A model generated the notes under the pieces. The model saw only the letters and a program-made list of their open reading frames with translations. It searched no databases and had not been told where the DNA came from. The position numbers and the translations under genes were made by a program. DNA of 64,000 nucleotides from Streptomyces sp. NBC_01446. GTDB lineage: Bacteria > Actinomycetota > Actinomycetes > Streptomycetales > Streptomycetaceae. Of this stretch, positions 8,192 through 17,986 are shown one piece after another. Location: the NCBI RefSeq assembly GCF_026340095.1, contig NZ_JAPEPO010000001.1:558001-622000 (forward strand), given 5' to 3'. The stretch's first letter is position 1; each line of letters opens with the position of its first letter.

Positions 8192-9886
8192 TCAGGGGAT
8201 CAGGGCAGATGTGCTGGTGCGTCGCGGGGGTGCCGGATCATCGTGGTCTCGGCGCGCGTGTTGGTGGTGGTGCGGGATGCGGGATGCGGCCTGTGGCGTC
8301 CTGGCGGCGAAGGTGCGTTCAAAGGCGTGGAAGGCGTCTTCCTGTTTCCACTGCACTGTGGCCTTGGCGCTGGAGGCGAGGAAGTGGGCGCACCGCTTGC
8401 TGGGGGTCGGGTCGCCGAGGCGGTTTCCGGCGCACTTGGGGACGGTCTGGTGCCCGTTGCGGTTGCGCCACAGGCTGTGGCCCTTCAGGAAGCCGTACTC
8501 CAGGGAGTTGCGGGCCAGGTCCTTCAGCGCCGGGTAGTCCAGCTGGTAGGTGAGTGCGGCTCGTTGGTATTCGCGGCTGATGTCGGTTCGCTCGACGCCT
8601 TGGTCGTCGGTGGCCAGGGCGACCGGAACCTTGTTCGCCCGGTACAGCGGGAAGGGGTGAGCCGGGCCCGTGACACCCAGAACCTGCGCGTTGCTGGTGA
8701 GCGGGACCTCCACAAGCACATGCCGCCGGGCCATCAGGCGCAGCAGTTCCCGGTAGTTGTCCTCGTGGCGGATGTCGACGCCGTGGCCGATGCGGTCGGT
8801 GTGGGCGGTGAGCACCGCGTCGCGGACGTGGAAGCGCAAGTCCTCGGGCTTGACCAGGCCGGGGACGAGCTCTCCCGCGTGCAGGGTGAGGGGAACGTCG
8901 GGATACACACCGCGCAGGTAGTTCAGCATGCGCATGTGCAGGCGGTAGTCGGCGACCGCCACCGGATTCTCCTCGGGCCCCACGAGGTTCAGCGAGACGA
9001 AGCGGGGGTCGCGCCGGGCCAGTTCGATGCCGAGCAGCATCTGGGCGAAGACCAGTGCGCGCGGTCCGCCTCGGTCGACCTGGGCGATGAACCGCACCGG
9101 CAGCGCGCACCCGGCATCGGGGCGGTCGGTATCGCAGTGCGCGGCGGTACGGAACTCCTCGATCATCGAGTCCGTCTCGCTCATCGCCTGCTGGACGACC
9201 GCGTCCATGCCGCCGTCAGCCAGCATCTTGTCGCGCATCCGGGCCAGATCACTGTCGTAACCGACCTTGGTGGCAAGGGCGTCAGCGGCGTACCAGGCAG
9301 GGGTCCACATGGTCTCGAGGTAGAACTGGTGCTGCTTCGCGGCCGAGGTGGAGACCTGGGCCAGCAGCCGACCGGGATGGAGTCCGCTGACCGCGCCGAA
9401 CTTTCCGAAGGTGGCGAAGAAGTGGTCGTGGCTGCTCTCGCCCTGACCGGGCGTGAAGTCCTGCATGGACCAGGCACGGATGACCTGACGCCGGAAGGCG
9501 GGGTCGGTGAGGGTGTCGGCCGCGGGGCGGGTGTTTCCCGTGCAGGGCGGCGCGCTCGCGGTGAGGGTGGTCGTGTCGATGCAGTAGCCGGCGTCGACGG
9601 CGATGCGCAGCAGCAGTTCGGTGGTCGCCGCGCCCGAAAGGTGGTTGTGGAGGTCTGCGCCCTTGGGTAGGGCCCTGAAGAAGGCGGCCAGCTCTTCGGG
9701 GCGGTCGCGTACGCCTCGCAGGTATGCCGAGACCCTCGCCTCGGCGCGAGTGGGTCCGCTGGTGTCTTCCTCCGCGCCGGCCTGAGCCGGTTGAGTGGAT
9801 GTCAGGACGAGTGCCAGTGCGGCACTCAGGACCGGCGCGAGCCGGGCGCTGCGGCGCGGCACGAAGGACGGGACGGAGGGAATCAT
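8192..9886 (-). CDS. Secreted adenosine deaminase family protein (ADGF-like)
   Basis: 564 residues from ATG 9886; AGAAG sits 9 nt upstream, whereas the ATG at 9895 is too close to it. A signal peptide covers about 1-36 (RRSARLAPVLSAALALVL ... AQAG). Metal and catalytic motifs of the adenosine deaminase fold are all present: His80 and His82 in GADLHNHLSG, LHAGE, RIGHGVDI and ATDDQGVERTD. The length and secretion signal fit the extracellular ADGF/CECR1-like branch, which hydrolyses adenosine to inosine outside the cell. The tail after residue 525 is His/Arg/Pro-rich and looks non-conserved. Intact and apparently monocistronic. Confidence 0.85.
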   Translation of the reverse strand: MIPSVPSFVPRRSARLAPVLSAALALVLTSTQPAQAGAEEDTSGPTRAEARVSAYLRGVRDRPEELAAFFRALPKGADLHNHLSGAATTELLLRIAVDAGYCIDTTTLTASAPPCTGNTRPAADTLTDPAFRRQVIRAWSMQDFTPGQGESSHDHFFATFGKFGAVSGLHPGRLLAQVSTSAAKQHQFYLETMWTPAWYAADALATKVGYDSDLARMRDKMLADGGMDAVVQQAMSETDSMIEEFRTAAHCDTDRPDAGCALPVRFIAQVDRGGPRALVFAQMLLGIELARRDPRFVSLNLVGPEENPVAVADYRLHMRMLNYLRGVYPDVPLTLHAGELVPGLVKPEDLRFHVRDAVLTAHTDRIGHGVDIRHEDNYRELLRLMARRHVLVEVPLTSNAQVLGVTGPAHPFPLYRANKVPVALATDDQGVERTDISREYQRAALTYQLDYPALKDLARNSLEYGFLKGHSLWRNRNGHQTVPKCAGNRLGDPTPSKRCAHFLASSAKATVQWKQEDAFHAFERTFAARTPQAASRIPHHHQHARRDHDDPAPPRRTSTSALIP

Positions 9887-10837
9887 GCCGTGCATCTTCT
9901 GGCAACCGGGCGAGCGGCAAATGCCCGACATGCCGCATGTCACCCGGGCGACGCAAGTGATGTCGTCGACCGGCCTCTCGCCCGGAGCCTCGGGCCGTGA
10001 TCCATGAACGTCACCCGCAGCCGACTCGGGCGCCCCACCCGCCAAGGCTTCCTCACCCGATCCGGACGCGGCCGCTACAGAAGCGGACTTGACGCACCGG
10101 CGCGGAGGTAGGACGCCGCGTCGGACGGTCGCAGCCCGCGGCCGGCGCACGCATCCAACGGCTGGAGAAGAACGGGGCGGAGGCGATCTCGGCGACGGTG
10201 TGCCGCCGCTTGCCCTTGGCGTCCTTGGGTCAACGACCACCGTGTGGGCTTCGGCCGGCAGGGCACCAGGCCCAGGGCACGCACGAGCTGACACACCAGC
10301 TCCAGGCCGGCGGTCATGCTCCCGCGAGCCAGCTGGGCGTGCACGGGTCGCCCTCCAAGGTCGCGGGCCGCATGCTGCCGACTGCCCAGACCATCCCGGA
10401 ACCCCTTGATCCCGCCACCCTTGACAGTGGATCCGAGGACTCCCAAACTGGCGGCCAAATCGATCTGACCAAGTCTATTTGGCTCCCCGTCCAAGGCCGG
10501 ACCGCGGCTGATGTCGAGGCGGATGCGGGCTTTGCCGAACCGTCCGGCGACGGGCCCGGCGCGCACATGTCGAGACGCCGCATCAACGCCTGGTATTCCC
10601 CATTGAGTTGCTGCTCCAGAGCCTCCAGCGGCCGCTCGCCCTGGGGCCCGAGCGGCGCCTCCTGACGCCGGACCGGGAAGCTCCACTGCTGGGCCGCCGT
10701 GGCGCCCGCCCCATCTGCGCCATGACAAGCGGCGACGGTCGCCCACCCGCATGGAATTGCACCCATGGTGAAGACCCCGGCCGGCGAACCGTCGAGGCCT
10801 CACTCGATCGAGGATGCGCACCATCCCCACAGTGTCC
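9887..10837. other. 950-nt stretch without a confident gene
   Basis: Several overlapping open frames exist on both strands, for example minus 10075-10760, but none shows a motif, a ribosome site or a consistent frame. The text LELVCQLVRALGLVPCRPKP on the minus strand looks like protein that changes frame, so a decayed gene is likely. Its identity could not be determined. Confidence 0.4.
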
Positions 10838-11500
10838 CTATCGGGCCGTGCCGAAGTCCTGAGTCCAGTAGCTGTTGGGCCCCGCGAGGCCGATGCCGAT
10901 CTCCTTGAACGAGCAGTCGAGGATGTTGCGCTTGTGGCCCGGGCTGGACATCCAGCCCGCCATGACCTTCTCGGGCGTGGAGTAGCCGTAGGCGACGTTC
11001 TCGCCGTAGGAGCTCCAGGTGTAACCAGCACGCGTGATCCGGTCGCCGGGCGACGACCCGTCGGAGCCCGTGTGGGACATGTTCCGGTGGGATGCCATGT
11101 CCTTGCTGTGGTCCTGAGCGGCCTTGGTCAGCTTCGCGTTCATGGTCAGCGGGGAGCATCCGGCCTTGCTGCGCTCGTTGTTGACGAGCGTCAGTACGCG
11201 GGCCGTGTCCCCGGATGCCGGTGCGGTCGTAGCAGGCGCGCTCGGAGACGCGGTGGTCTGCGGTGCGCTGGCAGTCGCAGTGCGGCTCTTCGACGCTCCC
11301 GCAGTCGGCCCATGCCCCCAGGACGAGCCCGTCCACCGATGGTGGGAGCTCACGTTCTCCCAGTGGCCGGAGGGGTGACCGCCCGCATCAACCTGAGTGT
11401 CCATGCAGGCCATGGCGGCGGAGGGCACACCCACGGCTCCTACGGCGATGACAGCGATGGCTATCGGCCGGTGGTACGACTTCCTGCGGTGCTTGCTCAT
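10838..11500 (-). CDS. Secreted CAP/SCP-domain protein
   Basis: 220 residues from ATG 11500, with GAGG 6 nt upstream. A signal peptide spans about 1-32 (HRPIAIAVIAVGAVGVPSAAMA). A Ser/Thr/Ala-rich linker (about 60-100) leads to a CAP domain: TLVNNERSKAGCSPL, AQDHSKDMA, MSHTGSDGSSPGDRI, YGENVAYGY, MAGWMSSPGHKRNIL, IGIGLAG. This is the bacterial single-domain CAP (PR-1-like) arrangement found in many Streptomyces secreted proteins, where the biochemical role is usually unknown. It appears intact. Confidence 0.88.
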   Translation of the reverse strand: MSKHRRKSYHRPIAIAVIAVGAVGVPSAAMACMDTQVDAGGHPSGHWENVSSHHRWTGSSWGHGPTAGASKSRTATASAPQTTASPSAPATTAPASGDTARVLTLVNNERSKAGCSPLTMNAKLTKAAQDHSKDMASHRNMSHTGSDGSSPGDRITRAGYTWSSYGENVAYGYSTPEKVMAGWMSSPGHKRNILDCSFKEIGIGLAGPNSYWTQDFGTAR

Positions 11501-12229
11501 GCGTGACCTCGCTCGGTGATCGCGGAGCGCCCCCCGGGGGTCCGGCTCTACCCAGTTCCTGCACCTGGGCCGCGGAGACGCCTTGCGGCCGTCATTCTTA
11601 GAACTGCTGTCGGGGTGCGGCAACAAGCGGCAGTACTACCTCGGCCCGTAGCCATGGACGACTCTTGAAACGGGCGCGCAAGCGTGCTGGTCCGGCTCCC
11701 GGAGTGGCGAAGAAGTCCGTTGGTCCGTCAGAAACCGTTGGTCGCCACCCGAACGGGAAAGAGTGTTGAGCGGGTCGAATGCCGCTCGATCCGGCTCGGA
11801 GTATTCCTGCCCCAAGACGGATAAAACGCGCTATGCCGTCAAGCCTCGATCTACTATTCGGCGACCTGAAAGCCAAAAGCTTGTGTGGCTTATGTCACGG
11901 GACGACGGGTGCTCACCGTCCGGCCCAACGCGACTGCCACCGGCGCGAACTTCGCGGCGTCCACGATGGCCGCGCCGCCCAGGCCGTTGTTGAAGTACAC
12001 CTACACGTCGTTCTTGGGGGGCCAGGTGACGACGATGCGACGGGGCCCAGGACTTCAACGCCTGGCGGCCGCAGCGCGGCGGGGGCTCCGCGACGCCGCC
12101 GTGAACCCGTACGTACCCCCACGACGCCGTACGCCACAGCGGCATCACCGGCGGACCACAGATCTGCCCCAGACAGCGCGCTGGCTTGCCCGGAGCTTCC
12201 GATCCGCCTCCCACCACCAGGTTTGGCGG
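11501..12229. other. Intergenic stretch, mostly degenerate
   Basis: A segment of relatively low GC (about 11745-11890) is followed by high-GC sequence with overlapping short frames on both strands. No start, ribosome site or motif was found. The right part (11890-12229) probably belongs to the degraded IS5-type element that becomes recognisable from 12230. Confidence 0.4.
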
Positions 12230-12564
12230 TGACGAGGAAACAGGACCCGCAGCGGTCGAGCCAAGCCACCGGCATCATCGACGTCCCAGTCCACGGCCGC
12301 CGAGTCGGCCGTGCGCAGCGTGCGGGACGCCGGCACGCTCGCAGGCCGCAAGCGCCATGTCGGGGTGGATGCCCTCGGCCTGCTCCTGCCGTCCGGGTCA
12401 CCGCGGCGAGCGTCTCCGGCAACGCCGGCGGCATGCACCTGATGTCTCACATCGCCACCACCAACCCCCGCCCGACCAAGGCATGGGTTGACTCCGGCTA
12501 CCACACCAACGCCATCGGCCACGGCGCCACTCTCGGCATCGACGTCGACCGGGTGACCAGGTAA
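12230..12564 (+). pseudogene. IS5-type transposase, C-terminal remnant
   Basis: Two frames must be joined. One gives AAESVRSVRDAGTLAGRKRH and VGVDALGLLL, the other RVTAASVSGNAGGMHLMSHI, TKAWVDSGYHTNAIGHGATL and GIDVDRVTR. GRKRHxxVDxxGLLL and TKAWVDxGY are strong IS5-family signatures. The N-terminal half and the ends of the element are not recognisable. It ends 5 nt before the start of the DUF4291 gene. Confidence 0.65.
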
Positions 12565-12568
12565 TTCG

Positions 12569-13198
12569 ATGGCGCGCATCAAGCAGGGTCCGCACGCTGT
12601 CACCGTGGCAGAACTCAAGCACCAGATCCGCGCCCACTACACCGACTCCACAGTCATCGTCTACCAGGCATACAGGCCAGAGCTCGGCCTGCCCGCAGCC
12701 CGAGAGGGCCGCTTCCCGACGGCCTGGCAGCGAGACCGGATGACGTGGATCAAGCCGTCCTTCCTCTGGATGATGTACCGCTGCGGATGGGGAGCCAAGG
12801 AAGGGCAGGAAACCGTACTCGCAGTCGAGATCACCCGCGAAGGCTTCGAATGGGCGCTGGAGCACGCGTGCCTGTCCCACTACGAGCGCGGACTGCACGC
12901 CGACCGGGCAACCTGGAAGCGCCAGTTGAAGCGGGCGTCGGCTCGTGTCCAATGGGACCCCGAGCGCGATGTGCATCTGCAGCCCCTCCCCTACCGCGCG
13001 CTGCAGCTCGGCCTCGTCGGCGAAGCCGCACACCGCTACGCAGACGAGTGGACAGTTTCCATCACCGACATAACTGGCCTCGCGCACGAAATCCATGGGC
13101 ACGTTCGGCGCGGCGACCTGGAGACCGCTCAACAACTTCTTCCCCACGAACCCGCCTACCCCGTGCCCGACGGACTCCTGGATCACCTACGCCGATGA
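12569..13198 (+). CDS. DUF4291 domain-containing protein
   Basis: 209 residues from ATG 12569. Family hallmarks visible: IVYQAYRPELG near the start, then RMTWIKPSFLWMMYRCGWG and KEGQETVLAVEITREGF, and WDPERDVHLQPLPYRALQLG. DUF4291 proteins are soluble single-domain proteins of unknown activity. The gene is intact but sits among IS debris with no operon partner. It begins just after the IS5 remnant, so part of its promoter may have been supplied by that element. Confidence 0.9.
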   Translation: MARIKQGPHAVTVAELKHQIRAHYTDSTVIVYQAYRPELGLPAAREGRFPTAWQRDRMTWIKPSFLWMMYRCGWGAKEGQETVLAVEITREGFEWALEHACLSHYERGLHADRATWKRQLKRASARVQWDPERDVHLQPLPYRALQLGLVGEAAHRYADEWTVSITDITGLAHEIHGHVRRGDLETAQQLLPHEPAYPVPDGLLDHLRR

Positions 13199-13216
13199 GT
13201 CCAGTCACCGGTTGAG

Positions 13217-13439
13217 ATGTCCTCTTCAGCTGTCTACCTCCACGAGGAGTGGCTCTGCGTGAACGAACCCGCCGCTACGGACGATCGGCCAGGCTGAAGG
13301 CCTTGTGCTTCGGACCGAGGACGGACGCGAAGGCGACTTCATTGTCACCAACGGATCCGGGGTGTTCTCGGCATCAGGGGCAGCGGCACCCCTCCCTTCG
13401 GCGCCTGAGGGGCCGACGCCAGGGCCGTTCTTGAGTTAG
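13217..13439 (+). pseudogene. Small frameshifted gene of unknown function
   Basis: ATG 13217 opens a 26-codon frame (MSSSAVYLHEEWLCVNEPAA). After a shift near 13295 a second frame continues as GLVLRTEDGREGDFIVTNGS ... PGPFLS and stops at 13439. Third-position GC is high in both pieces, so one small gene with a frameshift is the simplest reading. No family recognised. Confidence 0.3.
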
Positions 13440-13861
13440 TTCGAGGACGGTTCACGAGATCTCATCCGATCGCTTCGATCTGGTGGGACCTTGCGGTTTC
13501 TGGGGTCACTCGTGAGGTTGGTCGGGGCTGGTCGGCAGTGTCGGGGCTGGTGCGGGCGGTGTCCGGGGGTGAGCAATGCCGTTTCGGGCGTGCGGACTGT
13601 GCGATCAGGTCGGGGGTGGGCGGCCGAGCGGCAGCGGCTGGTCGAGGTCTGGTTCCCTCGGGCTGATAGCTGGGATGGAGTGGCCGGAGGCGTGTGGAGT
13701 GCCACTGGTCTGGCTCGGAACACTTCGATGATGTTGAGGTGGGTGGCGGCGACCAGGAGGGCGACGAGGACACTCTGAGCGACCTGTCCCTTCGCTGCGG
13801 GCCCTGGCGGGCCGCGTTCCGTTCTCGTACGATCCCGCTTCAGGTGGGGGCGAAGACGGGG
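13440..13861. other. Intergenic stretch, no gene seen
   Basis: This is GC-rich sequence with antisense frames only. A minus-strand run LVALLVAATHLNIIEVFRAR looks protein-like but lacks a start and is not recognised. Confidence 0.4.
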
Positions 13862-14965
13862 GTGCGGCCAGTGCGCCGCTTTGCGATTGCTGTGCTCAGC
13901 GCAGTCCTGGCGATGACGGTCTCTGGTTGTGCGACGACGGACAGGGGCACGCGTCCGACGGCGCGTCAGAGCGGGACCGCCGGCTCCGGGCCGTGGCGGC
14001 CGGTGGGCCACACCGGCAACCCCGGGAAGCTGTACGGCGTGGTGGCCACCGGCGCGCAAGACGCATGGGCGGTGGGAGACGAGAACGACGAGCCGGTCGT
14101 CATGCGGTGGCGCGGCGGGATGTGGACAGGTGTCGAGGTACCCGGGCAGCTCGGCCTGAAGAGCCTGCGCGTCGTCGCGGCCTCGGGGCCGGGTGACGTG
14201 TGGGTCTTCGGTGCCGCGGGGCTGACCGGCGGCCAGGAGTCCCGAGCGGCGCGGTGGAACGGCAGCCAGTGGACACCTGCCTGGCGTGAGCCCAATTCCT
14301 TGGTGGATGCGGCAACCGTCGCGGGGCCCGACGACGTGTGGGTGGCGGCTCGGCGGCCAGGTGGCGACGGCACCTGTCGTTCGTTCCTCCGGCACCATAC
14401 GGCTGCGGGCTGGTCGGCCGTCGCCCTGCCGTCGGTGGTGTGCGTGCATGCCATGCATGCCCTGTCGCCCCGGGATGTCTGGGCCGTGGGCGAAGGCCGG
14501 GGCCGACCGGTAACTCTGCACTGGGACGGGCACAGGTGGCGCACGGTGCCGCTGCCGCCCGCGGTCGCGGGGCCGACCGGAGAGCTGCGCGGTCTCGCCG
14601 CGCAGTCACCGACGCAGCTCTGGGCGGTCGGCCGCACGGGTCGAATGGGGGGCGTCGTCGGGCCTGTCGCGGTGCGCTGGGACGGGCACAAATGGATGAG
14701 TGTGGTCGGCTCCGGCGTCGCCGGGAAGTTCGTCAATGCCGCCGCCGACGGGCATGGCGGGATCTTTGTCTCCGCATTCTCCGCGAGCGGAGACGATCTG
14801 GTCTTCCACTACGACGGCCGGGACTGGTCGAGCGAACATGTCGCCTCCGACCACTCCATCACCGGCCTTGCTGTCATTCCCGGCACGTCCCAGGTCGTTG
14901 CCGTGGGCGTCTGCTGCGAAGGCTACGACGAGGACACCAGTGGCAAGATCTGGATGCGCCGCTGA
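13862..14965 (+). CDS. Putative lipoprotein with beta-propeller-like repeats
   Basis: 367 residues from GTG 13862, chosen because it puts a lipoprotein signal at the N-terminus: RRFAIAVLSAVLAMTVSGC, lipobox Cys23. The mature part contains repeats of about 45-50 residues with the core DAWAVG, DVWVFG, DVWVAA, DVWAVG and QLWAVG, each followed by RWxGxxW or HWDGHRW. Such D-x-W-x-V-G repeats form a beta-propeller in secreted actinobacterial proteins. Ligand and role are unknown. No close neighbour on the same strand, so it is probably monocistronic. Confidence 0.75.
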   Translation: MRPVRRFAIAVLSAVLAMTVSGCATTDRGTRPTARQSGTAGSGPWRPVGHTGNPGKLYGVVATGAQDAWAVGDENDEPVVMRWRGGMWTGVEVPGQLGLKSLRVVAASGPGDVWVFGAAGLTGGQESRAARWNGSQWTPAWREPNSLVDAATVAGPDDVWVAARRPGGDGTCRSFLRHHTAAGWSAVALPSVVCVHAMHALSPRDVWAVGEGRGRPVTLHWDGHRWRTVPLPPAVAGPTGELRGLAAQSPTQLWAVGRTGRMGGVVGPVAVRWDGHKWMSVVGSGVAGKFVNAAADGHGGIFVSAFSASGDDLVFHYDGRDWSSEHVASDHSITGLAVIPGTSQVVAVGVCCEGYDEDTSGKIWMRR

Positions 14966-15252
14966 CGAACTACGGCTGGTGACCACCCGACTCGGATGCA
15001 TCAACAGATCACCAAAGGTCTGCGTCCTGGCAGCCCGTCACACCCGTTGCCCACCCCTGGCTTCCCCACCGCACACCCCCCGGAGCGGACCCTGCCGCCA
15101 CTGACTCCGGGCAGCGATCTCCATCAGAAAGAGCAGCGATCTCCCAGGCCGCTACTCCGCCCAGATCAGTCCTACTCCAGGACGCCCCCCACGTCAGAGG
15201 TGACGCAACGTGCTGTACGTCGTCACGAGCACGCCGGCCGCGGCGTTCGTAC
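14966..15252. other. Intergenic stretch, no gene seen
   Basis: No open frame with a start and ribosome site was found. It ends where the inverted repeat at 15253 begins. Confidence 0.5.
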
Positions 15253-15280
15253 CTAGGGCGCGTATCGAGTCGTGATCAAT
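15253..15280 (+). repeat. Left 28-bp terminal inverted repeat
   Basis: The reverse complement of 17982-18009 without a mismatch; the match ends at both borders. Confidence 0.9.
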
Positions 15281-15351
15281 CCGCGGGATTCACCCTCGTA
15301 ACGACCGCTGATCACGCGGCTACGGGCAGTCGCACTGGATGCGCATGCCGG

Positions 15352-15828
15352 TCAGCCTGTGGGCAGGCCGATCTGGTCGCGTTCGAGTACAGAGCGCAAC
15401 TCCGAGAAGATCTGTGCGGCGGCCGGTCCTGAGGGACCGCCCAGGACGTCTGCGGTCAGCTCGGCCAGTGTTTTGGTGAAGGTCGCCTCCGCCGCCTCGA
15501 CGAGTTGCAGGCCTCCGGCGGTCAGGTCCAGCAGTGATGAGCGGCGATCCGATGGATTAGTTCGCCGTATGACCCATGCCTGCTTCTCCAGGCGGTCGAT
15601 GCCCTTGCTGGTCGCGCCGATCCCGATGGCGAATTCGGTGGCGAGGTCCGCGACCCGGGACCCGGGGTGGTCGCGCAGGAAGCGCAGGAACTCGAACTGC
15701 GAGGTGACGATCTCGTGCCGCTCGCGAAGGCGGTCGTTCAGCGCGTTGTAGAGGCGTGTCTCGCAGCGGACGAGATCGGCGAAGAAGCCCGGGAGGTCGA
15801 TCGGGCCACGGCTTGACTTAGATGCCAT
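15352..15828 (-). CDS. MarR-family transcriptional regulator
   Basis: 158 residues from ATG 15828. Winged-helix core: FEFLRFLRDHPGSRVADLAT (helix pair), IGIGATSKGIDRLEKQAWVI (recognition helix), then RRTNPSDRRSSLLDLTAGG (wing with the typical DRR). It is divergent from the alpha/beta hydrolase with only 67 nt between the two starts. That gap holds a perfect 20-bp palindrome, so the likely role is to repress the hydrolase and itself until a ligand binds. Intact, unlike the transposase in the same unit. Confidence 0.88.
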   Translation of the reverse strand: MASKSSRGPIDLPGFFADLVRCETRLYNALNDRLRERHEIVTSQFEFLRFLRDHPGSRVADLATEFAIGIGATSKGIDRLEKQAWVIRRTNPSDRRSSLLDLTAGGLQLVEAAEATFTKTLAELTADVLGGPSGPAAAQIFSELRSVLERDQIGLPTG

Positions 15829-15863
15829 GGCATATATTCTAACCTATATGCCTAGGCATATAG
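15829..15863. promoter_or_regulatory. Probable MarR operator(s)
   Basis: A perfect 20-bp palindrome, CTATATGCCTAGGCATATAG, lies at 15844-15863. It overlaps a second, spaced inverted repeat with arms GGCATATA (15829-15836) and TATATGCC (15845-15852). Both lie between the divergent starts and are AT-rich against the surrounding GC, as expected for MarR sites and promoter elements. Confidence 0.75.
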
Positions 15864-15895
15864 TTCTTTGGCATGTACTCGCGATGGAGGCGACA

Positions 15896-16819
15896 ATGAG
15901 CAGGCGGCAGCGCGCGGAGATCGACGCGATGGTCCGACGGCCTCAGCCGGAGGCCCCTCGGTCGGTGGAGGAGATCCGCGCCGGGTTCAGGGCGATGATG
16001 AGGGAAATGATCGTCCCGGCTGGGATCCGCACCCGGACTGTGACGCTCGGCGATCGCCCCGCGGTGCTCGTCGAGCCGGTCGGCACTCCGAAGGCCGGGA
16101 CGATCCTCTACTTTCACGGCGGCTCTTACGTGGTCGGTTCACCGGAGACGGCGATGTCGCTGACGGGGAACCTGGTGACCAAAACAGGGTTCAGGGCGTT
16201 CTCCCTGGATTACCGGCTCGCCCCTGAGTATCCGTTCCCGGCCGCGATCGAGGATGGAGTGAGCGCCTACCGCGCACTTCTCGACAGCGGCGAAGACCCT
16301 TCGGCGATCGCGTTCGCCGGGGACTCCGCCGGCGGCGGCCTCACCGTCACCACCTGCCTCGCCGCCCGCGACGCGAGCCTGCCTATGCCCGCCGCAATCG
16401 TGGCGTTCTCCCCCGGACTCGACATGACCCGGACAGGCGAGAGCATGGACACCAAGGCGGGCATCGACCCGTTCTTCACGCGTGAGGGCCTGGAACACAC
16501 TGGGACCATGTACCTTGCGGGACAGGATCCGCATCAGCCCATGCTCAGCCCCGCCACCCTCGCCGACCTGACCGGCTTCCCTCCGATGCTTCTGCAGGCG
16601 GGCACCAACGAAATACTCCTGGACGACTCCACACGCATGGCCACGCGCGCGAGGGAAGCCGGAGTGGACGTCAACCTGGACATCACCGCTGACGTTCCAC
16701 ATGTCTTCCAGGCGTTCGCCGGCGTCCTGGACGAAGCCGACGAGGCACTGGACCGCGCCGCTCTCTTTCTCAGTCAGCACATCCGCACCAGGGGCACGGC
16801 ACGCACGTCGGCAGGCTGA
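15896..16819 (+). CDS. Alpha/beta hydrolase, HSL (hormone-sensitive lipase-like) family
   Basis: 307 residues from ATG 15896, with GGAGG 5 nt upstream; the frame is open to 15827 but that would run through the operator. Motifs: HGGSYVVGSP (oxyanion hole, HGG type), DYRLAPEYPFPAA, nucleophile elbow GDSAGGG, and a late VPHVFQAF carrying the catalytic His. These define a carboxylesterase of the HSL group acting on short acyl esters. It is cytoplasmic, with no signal peptide. Divergent from the MarR gene and probably controlled by it. Intact. Confidence 0.9.
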   Translation: MSRRQRAEIDAMVRRPQPEAPRSVEEIRAGFRAMMREMIVPAGIRTRTVTLGDRPAVLVEPVGTPKAGTILYFHGGSYVVGSPETAMSLTGNLVTKTGFRAFSLDYRLAPEYPFPAAIEDGVSAYRALLDSGEDPSAIAFAGDSAGGGLTVTTCLAARDASLPMPAAIVAFSPGLDMTRTGESMDTKAGIDPFFTREGLEHTGTMYLAGQDPHQPMLSPATLADLTGFPPMLLQAGTNEILLDDSTRMATRAREAGVDVNLDITADVPHVFQAFAGVLDEADEALDRAALFLSQHIRTRGTARTSAG

Positions 16820-16984
16820 AGCCCGCAGGCGGTCTCATACGGACCACGGTCCGAACCCCAGGCCCTGGCTCGCCGTTCCTATTCCTGGCGGCCGGCACCC
16901 CACCTCGCTCCGAGGGCCGTTCAAGACCCCGGGGGTGCGTTCTCCGTGGGCGGTGGCTCATGCGGGGATGCTAGATCTTCTTAC

Positions 16985-17986
16985 GTGACGCGAGTGCAAC
17001 TGACCGACAACGAATGGGAGTTCGTCGAGCCGTACCTGCCGATCGGCGAGTACGGCCCGTACCCCGAGCGGCAGCGACAGCAGTTCGAGGGCGTGATCTG
17101 GCGGTTCAAGACGGGCGGGCAGTGGCGGGAGATGCCGACCGAGCTCGGCGCCTGGTCGACCGTCCACAACCGCTTCCGGCAGTGACGTGACGCAGGCGTC
17201 TTCGAAGCCCTGCTGGACGGACTGATCACCGAGGCCGCGAAGCGGGGTGGGGTGGACCTGTCCCTGGTCAGCGTCGACTCCACCACTGTGCGCGCTCACC
17301 ACGACGCTGCCGGGATGCATCTGGGCCAGGACGTCATCACCGCGCTGGAGAATGCCGCCGAGAAGGAGAAGGCCAGGCAAAAGGGGGCGACCCCGAAGGA
17401 CAAAATGGGCAGGATGCCGGGATCGGACCCGAGCGGGAAGAGCGGCGACGCGTCCGACGGCGGCAGAAACTCCGCCTGAAGGCCGCGTTCCTCGGACGCT
17501 CCAGGGGCGGGCAGACCAGCAAGGTCCACCTCGTCGCCGACCGGAAATGCCGCCCCCTGGTGTCCGTCCTGACCGCAGGCCAGGCCGCGGACAGCCCGCA
17601 GTTCTTCCCCGTGCTCAAGAAGTTACGGGTCCGCGGGCCCGTCGGCCGCCCCCGCGCCCGGCCGGGCGCTGTCGCCGGGGATAAGGCCCTACTCGTCCCG
17701 CGGTAACCGGGCCCACCTGCGCAAACGCCACATTTAGGCCGTCATCCCGGAGAAGAAGGACCAGGCCGCCAACCGGAAGAAGAAGGGCTCCCGTGGTGGT
17801 CGGCCCGTCAGCCTTGACGCCAACCTGTACAAGGAGCGCAACACTGTCGAGCGTCTGATCAACAAGCTCAAGGCCTGGCGAGGCATCGCCACTCGGTACG
17901 GCAAGACCCCGGACAGCTACCTCGCCGGTCTTCACCTGCGGGCCTCGATGATCTGGATCAAAGACCTCACCCGGACCACCCATTGA
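16985..17986 (+). pseudogene. IS5-type transposase, four disabling mutations
   Basis: It begins at GTG 16985 (VTRVQLTDNEWEFVEPYLPI) and matches the IS5 group through WRFKTGGQWREMPTELGAWS. TGA at 17183-17185 replaces the Trp of the usual RQWRDAGVFEALL. The frame then continues as VDLSLVSVDSTTVRAHHDAA until a shift near 17460. The second frame (LKAAFLGRSRGGQTSKVHLV) shifts again near 17690. A TAG at 17736-17738 interrupts AHLRKRHI-AVIPEKKDQ. The end is LAGLHLRASMIWIKDLTRTT, stop at 17984-17986 inside the right inverted repeat. It cannot make an active transposase. Confidence 0.85.

Noticed and set aside
9896..10294. Upstream extension of the adenosine deaminase frame
   Set aside because: No homology, and it would bury the signal peptide that begins at 9886.
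13462..14533. Minus-strand frames opposite the propeller lipoprotein
   Set aside because: No start signals or motifs; lipobox and repeats support the plus strand.
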